Shown here one piece after another: positions 8,684-17,324 of a stretch of DNA of 64,000 nt. The stretch covers positions 4,526,001 through 4,590,000 of the forward strand of contig NZ_JAFQ01000004.1 in assembly GCF_000526215.1 (NCBI RefSeq). Reading direction: 5' to 3'. Numbering within the stretch: the first letter of the stretch is position 1; every line of letters begins with the position of its first letter. Origin of the DNA: Nocardia sp. BMG51109 (GTDB lineage: Bacteria; Actinomycetota; Actinomycetes; Mycobacteriales; Mycobacteriaceae). Under the pieces are notes generated by a model that saw only the letters and a list, made by a program, of their open reading frames with translations, did not search any database and was not told where the DNA came from. The position numbers and the translations under genes were made by a program.

Positions 8684-9388
8684 TCACTTCGGAATCCGCT
8701 TCTGGAGATGGGCGGCGAGTTGCTGTGTGGAGGCGGGTGCGACGTGCACCTCGTCGCCGGCGCGGATCAGGTAGCGGCCGTCGTCGGCCACGTCGATCCA
8801 GGTGTAGTAGACCGGTGTCGGGGGATTCTCCCGGTCCAGCCGGGCCTCGATGCGGATATGCCCCTCCGCGGTGTGCGGCCGGAGCAGCAGCCGCCGGATG
8901 CGCGGCGCCAGCGGCTGGGTGGCCACGACGGTTTCCTCGTCGCGGACCGCCGCGGTCGGCGCCGAGCGGGACGGTTCTCTTCCGGCCGGGGTGTCCGGGA
9001 GCAGTCCCGCGATGCGGGTGCCGAGTTTGGCGCTGTGGCCGATCGAGAGGTGTACCCGGCCGCCGAAGTCCGCGCAGCCGCCCGGGTCCTGCACGGCCAG
9101 CACGGCGTGGTCGTAGACCGCCGCCCCCAGCGCGCGGATCTCGGTGCCGGGCGCGTGCCGGCCGCCGATCGCGACCACCCGGGTGTGCGGCTCGGCGAGG
9201 ATGCGCAGGCAGGCGGACAGATCGGGGTCGGCGTGCAGCGGCAGGCGGGACTCCAGGATCCGGCGCAGCGCCGTGGCCTCGTCCTCGGTCCGCGGCGTCT
9301 CCAGGATGCGGAGCGGGAACGGGTGGCGATCCAGGTCGGTCTCGCGCCAGATGTGGGCGAACTCGTCCGGAGTGAAAGACCAACTCAC
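8684..9388 (-). CDS. EspG-family type VII secretion chaperone-like protein
   Basis: 234 residues. The N-terminus (SWSFTPDEFAHIWRETDLDR) and the alternating beta/helical sequence fit the EspG family, cytosolic chaperones that hold PE-PPE substrates for ESX export. GTG 9388 is preferred over GTG 9400 because AAGGG lies 11 bases upstream of the former but abuts the latter. It sits upstream of two secretion-target-like genes on the same strand, supporting a chaperone-substrate unit. Confidence 0.65.
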   Translation of the reverse strand: MSWSFTPDEFAHIWRETDLDRHPFPLRILETPRTEDEATALRRILESRLPLHADPDLSACLRILAEPHTRVVAIGGRHAPGTEIRALGAAVYDHAVLAVQDPGGCADFGGRVHLSIGHSAKLGTRIAGLLPDTPAGREPSRSAPTAAVRDEETVVATQPLAPRIRRLLLRPHTAEGHIRIEARLDRENPPTPVYYTWIDVADDGRYLIRAGDEVHVAPASTQQLAAHLQKRIPK

Positions 9389-9654
9389 GCCGATTAACAC
9401 CCTTCACCGTTCGTCACGAGCGCCTCGTAGCCTAGCCGGGTGCCGGTCGCGCGACCAGCCGATCCGAATCCTCGATTCGTGTGCTGCGGTCGTTAACACC
9501 TCTGGACGCGATCGGGATAACCCTGCAACACCGTGGTGACCGCCTGCGCAGGAAGACATTCGGGTGGTCCGAGACGAGGGTGGGTGAACGCGGCCACTCG
9601 TCGCGGAGGTTGGGTCGTGTAGGAGAACTGGCGTGTAGGAGAACTGGAGGGTGC
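9389..9654. promoter_or_regulatory. Divergent promoter region for the EspG-like gene and the 8-gene operon
   Basis: No gene is evident in these 266 bases. A similar TTAACACC string occurs near both ends (about 9395 and 9493). At 9616-9650 the sequence gtgtaggagaactgg is duplicated, and the second copy brings the ggagg (9646-9650) that serves the downstream GTG. No AfsA-receptor (ARE-like) operator could be identified by eye. Confidence 0.4.
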
Positions 9655-12333
9655 GTGCACGTAGTACAACCGGAGGTAGGAGACGCCGACACGGGCGGCG
9701 GAAAGGCGCGAGGGCTGCGGCGGCTGCGGGCGGCCGGGTTCCGGGTGCCGGATTGGGTGGTGCTGGAATCCGATTTGTTCGAGCATGTGGACGGCGAATT
9801 GGTCTCGGCGGCAGCGGAATTTGCTACGACGAGCGATCTCGACGAGGCCCTGCGGCGCGGCGCGCGACTGCGTGAGCGCCTGGTCGCGGCGCAGCTGCCG
9901 CCGGAGGCCGCCGAGCGGATCCGCGCGGCGTGCGAACTGCTCGGCGATGTGCCGATCGCGGTGCGCTCGTCGGCGGAGGCCGAGGACGGCGCCGGATATT
10001 CCTTTGCGGGACAATTCGATTCGTTCCTGAACCGCCGGGGTGTCGAGGCGGTGGGCGCGGCCGTGCGGGAGTGCTGGGCGTCGGCGTTCGCCGAGCGGGT
10101 GATCCGGTACGCCTTCGCGCACGATCTGCCGCTGCCGGGAGTGCCGGCGGTGGTGGTGCAACGGCTGGTCGAGGCGCGCTCGAGCGGGGTGCTGTTCACG
10201 GCGAATCCCACCACCGGAGCCCCGGGCGAGCTGGTGATCGGCGCGGTGTACGGCCTGGGTGAGGGCCTGGTGTCCGGTGCCGTGGACGCGGATTCGCTGG
10301 TGGTGGACAAGGTTTCGGGAACGGTCGTGGAATCGGTGCTCGGCGAGAAGGCGACCGCGTACCTGCCCGACGGCGCCGGCGGATGCGCCCCGGTGCCCGT
10401 GGACGCGCAGCGCAGCGCCGCGGCCGTGCTGTCGGACGAGGCGGTGGCGGAACTGGCCGGGCTGGGCCGCCGGGTCGAGGAGGCGCTCGGCGCGCCGCAG
10501 GACATCGAATGGGCCGCCGACGCCGACGGCCTGTGGGTGCTGCAGGCGCGGCCTATCACCACGCCGATCAGCGCCCCGCTGCGCGGCGCGGGCGAGCACC
10601 TGGCCCCCGACGAGTCGCGGATCTGGGACAACTCGAACATCCTCGAGAGCTTCAACGGCCTCACCTCGCCCTTGACCTTCACCACGGCCGCCGATATCTA
10701 CGGCCGGGTCTACCGCGGATACGCGCGGTCACTGCGGGTGCCGGGGCCCCAGCTGCGCCAGACCGACGCCTGGACCGGCGTGCTGCTGGGCAGTTTCCAC
10801 GGCCGGGTGTACTACAACCTGCTGCACTGGTACCGGATGGTGGGCATCGCGCCGGGTTATCCGCTCAACCGCCGGGTCCTGGAGGCGGCGCTCGGCGTCG
10901 AGGAGCCACTGCCGGACGATCTGGCGAAAACGTTGCGCCCCTTCACCTTCGCCAACCCCGCGGCGCGACTGTGGTCGCGCGCGGTGACCACGGTGACCTA
11001 TCTGCGGCGGATCGCCGGGATCGACGCGATGATGGAGCGCTTCCTCACCGAGTTCTACCGCGTCTACGACGAATTCGACGCCGTCGACGACGCCGCGCTG
11101 ACCGGCGAACGGGCCTATGCCCGCTACCGCGAACTGGACCGGGAACTGGTGCGCCGCTGGGGCCCGATGATGGTGCTGGACGCGATCCTGCTGACGCTGA
11201 CCGGTCTGCTGTACGTGCTGACCAAGCTGCTGTTGCCGAAGGCGCCGGAATGGTTCCTGTACGCGATGGCCGGTCCGGGCGAGGACGTGGAATCGGCCGA
11301 ACCGGCGCGCGCCATGGCCGCCATGGCCGAGGCCGTCCGCGCCGATCCCGGCCTGCGTAGGATTGTCGAATCGAGTGCCCCCGAACGGGCACGGGCAGAC
11401 CTCGAGGCCGCCGGCCGAACCGAGTTCCTGTCCCTGGTGGACGACTACATCGTGCGTTACGGCTACCGCAGCATCGACGAGCTGAAGTTGGAGACACCGG
11501 ATCTGCGGGAGGATCCGGCGAGCCTGTTCGTGCTGCTGCGCGGCGCGCTGCCGCAGGAGCAGACGCGGCGGGGCGGCGAGGCGGAGGCCTATCTCGACGA
11601 GCATCTGCACGGCGTGCGCCGGCGGCTGTACGATCGGCTGCGCCGCAAGGTAGGCCGCTGCGCCGCGCATCGCGAGCGGCTGCGATTCTGCCGCACCCGC
11701 GCATTCGGCATGGTGAAGCGGATGATCCGGGTGATGGGCCGGGATCTGGCCGCCCGCGGCGTCATCGACGATTTCGCCGACGTGTTCTTCCTGACCGTGA
11801 CGGAACTGCGGGGCTGCTACGAGGGCGCCGACACCGCGCCGCTGCGGGGCCTGGTCGAGGCGCGTAAACGACAGCGGGCCACCGACTCCCGGCTGGTCGC
11901 GCCCTCGCGGTTCGTCACCCACGGTGCCGGATTCGGTCGTGCGGAGCTGGCGGAGCAGGGCTGGGTGCCGGTCGCCGACATGCCGGCCGCGACGGCCGGC
12001 GCCGTCCTGTCCGGCACACCGTCCGGGTCCGGTGTCGGCACCGGCCCGGCGGTCGTGGTCGACGAGCCGCGCGATGTCGCGGGCGGCGTGCTGGTCACCT
12101 ACCGCACCGACCCGGGCTGGGTGGCGGCGCTGCCCTCGGCCGCCGCCCTGGTGATCGAGCGCGGCAGCCCGCTCACGCACGTCGCGATCGTGGCGCGCGA
12201 GCTCGGCGTGCCGACGGTGGTGCAGGTCCGCGACGCCACCACCAAGCTCCGTACCGGTATGCCGATTCGGGTCGACGGCACCACCGGAACCGTTACCGTA
12301 CTGGCCGAAGGAGACGCTCCCGATGCAGGTTGA
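9655..12333 (+). CDS. Rifampin-phosphotransferase/PEP-synthase-like dikinase
   Basis: 892 residues. An N-terminal ATP-grasp PEP/pyruvate-binding-type domain (about 1-320) shows GGGKARGL and AVRSSAEAEDGAGYSFAGQFDS. A middle domain (about 330-780) has the family string VYYNLLHWYRM. A C-terminal swivelling phosphohistidine domain has GSPLTHVAIVARELGVP, with His842 as likely phospho-carrier. The C-terminal PEP/pyruvate-binding barrel of true PEP synthases is absent. The layout is that of rifampin phosphotransferase, so the enzyme probably moves phosphate from ATP to an acceptor other than pyruvate. GTG 9655 with ggagg four bases upstream is the start. It heads the operon; its stop overlaps the next gene. 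Confidence 0.75.
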   Translation: MHVVQPEVGDADTGGGKARGLRRLRAAGFRVPDWVVLESDLFEHVDGELVSAAAEFATTSDLDEALRRGARLRERLVAAQLPPEAAERIRAACELLGDVPIAVRSSAEAEDGAGYSFAGQFDSFLNRRGVEAVGAAVRECWASAFAERVIRYAFAHDLPLPGVPAVVVQRLVEARSSGVLFTANPTTGAPGELVIGAVYGLGEGLVSGAVDADSLVVDKVSGTVVESVLGEKATAYLPDGAGGCAPVPVDAQRSAAAVLSDEAVAELAGLGRRVEEALGAPQDIEWAADADGLWVLQARPITTPISAPLRGAGEHLAPDESRIWDNSNILESFNGLTSPLTFTTAADIYGRVYRGYARSLRVPGPQLRQTDAWTGVLLGSFHGRVYYNLLHWYRMVGIAPGYPLNRRVLEAALGVEEPLPDDLAKTLRPFTFANPAARLWSRAVTTVTYLRRIAGIDAMMERFLTEFYRVYDEFDAVDDAALTGERAYARYRELDRELVRRWGPMMVLDAILLTLTGLLYVLTKLLLPKAPEWFLYAMAGPGEDVESAEPARAMAAMAEAVRADPGLRRIVESSAPERARADLEAAGRTEFLSLVDDYIVRYGYRSIDELKLETPDLREDPASLFVLLRGALPQEQTRRGGEAEAYLDEHLHGVRRRLYDRLRRKVGRCAAHRERLRFCRTRAFGMVKRMIRVMGRDLAARGVIDDFADVFFLTVTELRGCYEGADTAPLRGLVEARKRQRATDSRLVAPSRFVTHGAGFGRAELAEQGWVPVADMPAATAGAVLSGTPSGSGVGTGPAVVVDEPRDVAGGVLVTYRTDPGWVAALPSAAALVIERGSPLTHVAIVARELGVPTVVQVRDATTKLRTGMPIRVDGTTGTVTVLAEGDAPDAG

Positions 12334-15300
12334 CGACGATATCGAGGCGGTGCGCGGGTGGCTTGCGCACCCGTCGGACGACACCGGGATATATCTGGCC
12401 GACGAGGCCGACGGCTGGGAGTACCGGTCGTATCGGGAACTGGCGGACGCGGCCTGGGCGATGACGCCGCGGTTGCGGGCCGCCGGGCTGGGCGGCGGCG
12501 ACGGCGCCTGCGTGATCATGCCCACCGGATTCCCCTGTGTCGCGGCCTTTTACGCGGTGTGGGCCTGCGGCGGGGTGTTCACCCCGGTCACACCGCCGAC
12601 GTTCGGTGATCTGGACCAGTATGTGTCGCATGTGGCGGCCATCCTGCGGCAGGCGCGCCCCCGGGTAGTGGTGACCACCGCCGATCTCGAGGCGCTGGTG
12701 CGGCGGTCGATGACCGAGGCCGGGCGCTCCGACGATCCGCTGCTGATCGGGGCGTCCGAGCCGGTCGCCGAGCGAGAGTTCGGCACGCCCGGCGACTGCG
12801 CGCTGTTGCAGTTCACCTCGGGCTCCACGGGGACGCCGCGCGGTGTCCGGGTGTCCTGGCGGAACTTGACCGACAACATCGCGATGATCACCCGGCTGAT
12901 GGAGTGGCGGCCCGGTGAGGCGATGGCGTCCTGGCTGCCGCTGTACCACGACATGGGCCTGGTCGGGGCGTTCTTCACCACCGTGACCAATCAGGGCGAC
13001 CTGTATCTGATGCGGCCGGACCAGTTCATCCGCGATCCGCTGCGCTGGCTGCAGGCGATGACGCATGCGCAGCATTCGCCGTCACCGTCGTTCGCGCTCG
13101 GCTATGTGGCACACCGGGTTTCGCCGGAGCAGGTGGCCGAGCTGGATCTGTCGGGCTGGCGCACGCTGGCGGTGGGATCCGAGCCCGTCGAGGTCGCGGA
13201 TCTGCACGCGTTCACGGAATTGACAGCACCGCGGGGTTTCTCGGCACGGGCCTTCGCCCTGGCCTACGGGCTCGCCGAGGCGACGCTGATGGTGAGTTCC
13301 TCGACGCGCGACCGCCCGCTGACCGCCCTGCGCTTGGACAACGCGAACCTCCGCTTCGGACAGCCGATCCGGGTGGTGGCCCAGGCGCAGCTCGACGACG
13401 GCGCCTGGGTGACGGGACCGGGCTGGATCACCGGGCTCGGCCACCCGACCGCGGAGTCGAGGGTGTGTGTGGTCGGCGAGGACGGCCGGGAGCTGCCGGA
13501 CGGCACGCTCGGGGAGATCGTGGTCGGCGGGGATTCCGTCGCGCTCGGTTACATCGAGGCGGCGTCCGGGGGCACCCGGATCGAGGACGGCCGGCTGTAT
13601 TCCGGTGATGCCGGATTCCGTTATCGCGGTGAGATTTTCGTGCTGGGCCGGATGGGCTCCAGCCTGAAGGTGCGCGGGCGGTCGGTGTTCATGGAGGACA
13701 TCGAATCGCGGGTGTCCCGCGAAACCGGCGTCACCAAGGGCAAGCTGGCCGCGGTCGCGCTGACCGGCGCCGGTGTCCAGGGGGTCGCGCTGTTCGCCGA
13801 GACCGCGCCCGGTGACTGGATCGAACAGGCGCGCAGCATCGTTCGCGCCGCGCTCGGGCCCGCGCAGACCGCCACGGTGGTCACCGGGCCGCGCGGTTTC
13901 ATCCGGCGCACGTCGAGCGGTAAGCCGCGGCGGCGGCACATGTGGCAGCTGTTCCGTGACGGCGGCCTGGACGGCGCCGTGGTGCACGAGGCGGCCGACG
14001 GCGTGCCGGTGTCGGGTGCGAGCGCCGACGGCGTGCCGGTGCCGGGTGCGAGCGCCGACGGCGTGCCGGTGCCGGGCGGGAGCGCCGACGGTGTGCCGGT
14101 GTCGGGCGGGAGCGCCGACGGTGTGCCGGTGTCGGGCGAGACGGCCGGCGGCACGGGAACGGTGCTCTCCTTCCGGTCGGCACGGCTGCTGCTCGACCGT
14201 GCCCTGAACCAGGTTGCGGTGCCCGATGATTCGGCGCTGCTGTTCGAGGGATCGCTCGCGGAAGGATTCGGCAACGAGGGATCCGACGTCGATTTCCTGG
14301 CCGTGGCGCCGGGCGACGAGGACATGCCGACGCTGCCCACCGTGCTGTTCCTGGACGGGCGCCGGGTGGAGGTGCGGACCAGGTCGGTGGCGCAGCTGCG
14401 CGCCCAGCTCGAACGGGTCGCGCGGGCGGAGAGCCCGGCGGAGCTGGACGAGGACGTGCTCAACCGCTGCCAGCGGTTCCTGCGCGCCACCGTGCTGCGC
14501 GCCGAGCCGGGCGCCCCCGACATCGGCGCATTGCGGGCGCTGCTCCCATATTCCGAGTTTTCGGCCGTCCTCGGCGAGTGGTGGTCCGAACGCGCCCGGC
14601 AGGCCCTGCGGTATGCGGTCGCCCTGGATGCGATGGGGGAGCAGGAGGAAGCGGCCGAATGGGGCCGGGACGGACTGCTGCAGGGAGTCAAGGCGTGGGC
14701 GGCCCGCCGGGGCGAGACCTATGTCGAAACCAAGTGGCTGCCCGAACAATTGGACAGGATCGTCACGGGAACCCACGTCTCGGGTGTTCCGGACGTCGGC
14801 GCGCCGGACGGGTCCGGGCAGGGGACGGCCGGCGTGGCCGAGGACGGATCGGGTGCTTCGGTCGGACGCGGGCCCGCGCCGGGTGAGCGTGAAGCCGCGG
14901 GGTCGGGCGTTACGGCCACCCCGGAACACCTGATCGACCGCTACCGGTCCCTGGCCGGGGCGGCCTCTGTGACCGAAATACTCTCTGTGGCAGAGGAGTT
15001 CGGTATTACCGGAGTGTCCGCCGACGCCGGTACGGTGATCTTGTCCCGCGTTCCCGGAGTAACGACCTGGGGAATCGGCGGCCGTGTGCACGTCATCCGG
15101 GGCGAGCGCGAGGTGTTCGTGCTGTCCGAGCGGGGCGGCCGCGCCTGGCGGTCGGTGGTGCTGCGGCGTTCGGTGCGGGAGGTACTCGACCGCGCCGAGA
15201 TCGGGGCCGAACTGGCCGAATTCGTGCGGCTCGGGCTGGTCGGATTGCAGTGGCGCGGCGGCGGGCCGATCACCCCGGCGCTGGCCATGTGCAAGCCGCT

Positions 15301-15952
15301 GCGCCCGTACTCGCCGACGCCGGGGCGGGCGGTGCCGGTGCTCGGCCTGTCGGGCGCGGCGCGCGAGCCGTCCGATGCGGCGGTCGCGACACTGTCACCG
15401 CTGCCCGCCGAGCGGTTCACCGCGTGCGCCCTCGACCTGGTCTGGTCGAACGTGGTGCTGGAGAACGCCCGCGAGGACCTGGTCGGCGCGGTGAAGAGCG
15501 GCCAGGGCGCGGTCGCCGATATCGCGGCGCACCGGCTGATCGCCATGTGCGTCCGAATGACGCTGGCGGCCTACGGAATACATCCGTTGCCCGCCGATGT
15601 CGCACCGGTGCGGACGCTGACCAGAATGCTGCCCGATTCGGCCGGTGACCTGCTGCGGGCGGTGGCGGCGGCCGGCCGGGTGGAGTTCGCGAGGACACTC
15701 GTGGCCGAGGCCGGCCACCTGGACGGCCTGGCGCAACTCGACGACCTGGTGTCCCGGGTGCGAGAGCACGTCGGCGGGAACGACTTCCCGGCGTCGTTCG
15801 ACTCCCGGGAACAGTGGCGGCGCACCCTGGACATCAGCTACGACTGGCTGCGCGTCGCCGGATATCTCGATACCGACCTGCCCCTGGACGAGGCCCGCGA
15901 TCTGCTGACCTCGGGTGGCAGGCAACCACATCTGCGTGAAGGAGAGCACTGA
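12323..15952 (+). CDS. Fatty acyl-AMP ligase fused to a nucleotidyltransferase domain
   Basis: 1209 residues. Residues 1-~540 are an acyl-adenylating enzyme of the FAAL type (LQFTSGSTGTPRGV, SWLPLYHDMGLVG, YGLAEATLMVSS), expected to load an acyl-AMP onto the adjacent ACP. Residues 558-607 are five 10-residue repeats (ADGVPVSGAS). From about 630 a Pol-beta-type nucleotidyltransferase follows (FEGSLAEGF, then SDVDFLAV), the G-S-x-n-D-x-D metal site, with a helical segment to ~800. A further ~300 residues are unassigned. The start overlaps the dikinase gene by 11 bases and the stop shares a base with the ACP start. The fusion of ligase and nucleotidyltransferase is unusual. Confidence 0.8.
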   Translation: MQVDDDIEAVRGWLAHPSDDTGIYLADEADGWEYRSYRELADAAWAMTPRLRAAGLGGGDGACVIMPTGFPCVAAFYAVWACGGVFTPVTPPTFGDLDQYVSHVAAILRQARPRVVVTTADLEALVRRSMTEAGRSDDPLLIGASEPVAEREFGTPGDCALLQFTSGSTGTPRGVRVSWRNLTDNIAMITRLMEWRPGEAMASWLPLYHDMGLVGAFFTTVTNQGDLYLMRPDQFIRDPLRWLQAMTHAQHSPSPSFALGYVAHRVSPEQVAELDLSGWRTLAVGSEPVEVADLHAFTELTAPRGFSARAFALAYGLAEATLMVSSSTRDRPLTALRLDNANLRFGQPIRVVAQAQLDDGAWVTGPGWITGLGHPTAESRVCVVGEDGRELPDGTLGEIVVGGDSVALGYIEAASGGTRIEDGRLYSGDAGFRYRGEIFVLGRMGSSLKVRGRSVFMEDIESRVSRETGVTKGKLAAVALTGAGVQGVALFAETAPGDWIEQARSIVRAALGPAQTATVVTGPRGFIRRTSSGKPRRRHMWQLFRDGGLDGAVVHEAADGVPVSGASADGVPVPGASADGVPVPGGSADGVPVSGGSADGVPVSGETAGGTGTVLSFRSARLLLDRALNQVAVPDDSALLFEGSLAEGFGNEGSDVDFLAVAPGDEDMPTLPTVLFLDGRRVEVRTRSVAQLRAQLERVARAESPAELDEDVLNRCQRFLRATVLRAEPGAPDIGALRALLPYSEFSAVLGEWWSERARQALRYAVALDAMGEQEEAAEWGRDGLLQGVKAWAARRGETYVETKWLPEQLDRIVTGTHVSGVPDVGAPDGSGQGTAGVAEDGSGASVGRGPAPGEREAAGSGVTATPEHLIDRYRSLAGAASVTEILSVAEEFGITGVSADAGTVILSRVPGVTTWGIGGRVHVIRGEREVFVLSERGGRAWRSVVLRRSVREVLDRAEIGAELAEFVRLGLVGLQWRGGGPITPALAMCKPLRPYSPTPGRAVPVLGLSGAAREPSDAAVATLSPLPAERFTACALDLVWSNVVLENAREDLVGAVKSGQGAVADIAAHRLIAMCVRMTLAAYGIHPLPADVAPVRTLTRMLPDSAGDLLRAVAAAGRVEFARTLVAEAGHLDGLAQLDDLVSRVREHVGGNDFPASFDSREQWRRTLDISYDWLRVAGYLDTDLPLDEARDLLTSGGRQPHLREGEH
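13994..14143 (+). repeat. 30-bp in-frame repeat in the ligase-NTase linker (5 copies)
   Basis: Five consecutive 30-bp units, gccgacggcgtgccggtgtc followed by gggtgcgagc with few changes, encode the ADGVPVSGAS decapeptide. They make a flexible linker between the acyl-AMP ligase and the nucleotidyltransferase domain. Confidence 0.95.
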
Positions 15953-16233
15953 TGACCGCCGTGGAAGACGAGGTGGCGCATCGCGTCCGGCGACTGATCG
16001 AGGCCATGGCGCCCGACCCGCGCCCACCCGCCGACGATCTGCGGCTGGTGGAGGACCTCGGGTTCGATTCGCTGCGCCTGATGGAGCTGACCGTGGTCCT
16101 GGAGCGGACCTTCGCCCTGCCGCGCTACCGGCCCGAACAGGTGGCGGGCGTGCACCGGGTCGGCGACGTGGTCGACCTGATCGAGGGGACGCTGTCGGGG
16201 AGCCGGGCGTCGGTGAGCGAGGTGGAGCCATGA
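15952..16233 (+). CDS. Acyl carrier protein
   Basis: 93 residues with the phosphopantetheine site LVEDLGFDSLRLMEL; Ser40 would carry the prosthetic group. It is the natural acceptor for the upstream acyl-AMP ligase and the substrate carrier for the downstream thioester-reductase-like enzyme. Its ATG shares a base with the upstream TGA, and its own stop overlaps the next ATG (ATGA). The phosphopantetheinyl transferase is not in the window. Confidence 0.9.
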   Translation: MTAVEDEVAHRVRRLIEAMAPDPRPPADDLRLVEDLGFDSLRLMELTVVLERTFALPRYRPEQVAGVHRVGDVVDLIEGTLSGSRASVSEVEP

Positions 16234-17324
16234 GTGAGCGCTACGAGGCACTGGTCAGCGGCGCCAGCGGCCTGGTCGGCTCCGAGGTGGCGGCCCGGCT
16301 GGTGACGGCCGGCCGGCCGGTGACCGCTGTGCTGCACCGCACTTCGCGGCTGATGCGCAACGACGGCACGCCCGTCACCCAGGTCGTGCCGGTGACCGGC
16401 GACATCCGCCGGCCGGGCTTCGGGCTGGACGAGCAGACCGAGGCCGAGCTGGCGGGCCGGGTCGGGGTGGTGGTGCACACGGCCGCCACCACCGCCTTCG
16501 ACGCCACCGCCGGGGAATACGAGGACCTCAATGTGCGCGGCACGGCGCACGCCATCGACCTGGCGCTGCGCTGGAACGTGCCGCTGGTGCACGTGAGCAC
16601 CGCCTACGTGTGCGGCCTGCGCGACGGGACCGTCACCGAATCGGATCTCGCCGCGGGCCAGTCCTTCGGAAACGGCTACGAGGAGAGCAAGTTCCGCGCC
16701 GAACGGATGGTGCGCGAGACGGCGGGCCTGCGGTGGGCGATCGTGCGGCCCGGCATCGTCACCGGCGCCACCGGCACCGGGACGATCCGCGACTACAAGA
16801 ACCTCTACACCGTGGTGAAGCTGATGGTCGAGGGCAAGCTGCGCTCGCTGCCGGGGCGCTACGACGCGACCGTGTCGCTGGCGCCGGTCGATCACGTCGC
16901 CGATGTCGTTGCCGATGTCGCCGCCGCGGTCGCCGGCGATATCGAATCGGCCTGCGGGAAGACCTTTCACGCCGTCGGCCGCGATACGTTGTCGCTGCGG
17001 GAGATTTCCGACGTACTCGCCGAATATCCGTCCTTCCACGTCGCGACGTTCGTGCCCGAGACCTCGTTCGCGGTCGACGACCTGGAGCCGGTCGAGCGCG
17101 AGTACTACCTGCGCATCGGCGCGCTCTACACCAGCTATTTCGCCCGCCGGATCCGATTCGACACCGCGAATACCGATGCGCTGCTGGGCCGTCCGTCCCC
17201 CGACAGCGGCAAGGAGTACCTGCGCACACTGCTGGACTACTGCCTGGAGTCCGGCTACCTCGGTAGTCCGCTGCCGTCGATCGAGGAGATCCTGGCCGAC
17301 GAGGTGACCGGGGGGCGCCGATGA
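16230..17324 (+). CDS. Thioester-reductase-like extended SDR
   Basis: 364 residues. The nucleotide-binding turn GASGLVGSEVA (residues ~9-19), VVHTAATTAFDATAGEY, HVSTAYVCGLRDG and the catalytic pair Tyr150/Lys154 (NGYEESKF) are typical of the male-sterility/thioester-reductase branch of NAD(P)H-dependent SDRs. These enzymes release acyl-ACP as an aldehyde or alcohol. Its position directly after the ACP supports acyl-ACP reduction. Other SDR roles, such as ketone reduction on the AfsA product, remain possible. ATG 16230 overlaps the ACP stop. Confidence 0.75.
   Translation: MSERYEALVSGASGLVGSEVAARLVTAGRPVTAVLHRTSRLMRNDGTPVTQVVPVTGDIRRPGFGLDEQTEAELAGRVGVVVHTAATTAFDATAGEYEDLNVRGTAHAIDLALRWNVPLVHVSTAYVCGLRDGTVTESDLAAGQSFGNGYEESKFRAERMVRETAGLRWAIVRPGIVTGATGTGTIRDYKNLYTVVKLMVEGKLRSLPGRYDATVSLAPVDHVADVVADVAAAVAGDIESACGKTFHAVGRDTLSLREISDVLAEYPSFHVATFVPETSFAVDDLEPVEREYYLRIGALYTSYFARRIRFDTANTDALLGRPSPDSGKEYLRTLLDYCLESGYLGSPLPSIEEILADEVTGGRR

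Noticed and set aside
14200..14700. CBASS-type CD-NTase in the ligase fusion
   Set aside because: The G-S-x-n-D-x-D site is shared by many nucleotidyltransferases. The fusion to an acyl-AMP ligase and lack of an adjacent effector do not fit CBASS, and the Cap15-like gene is 40 kb away.
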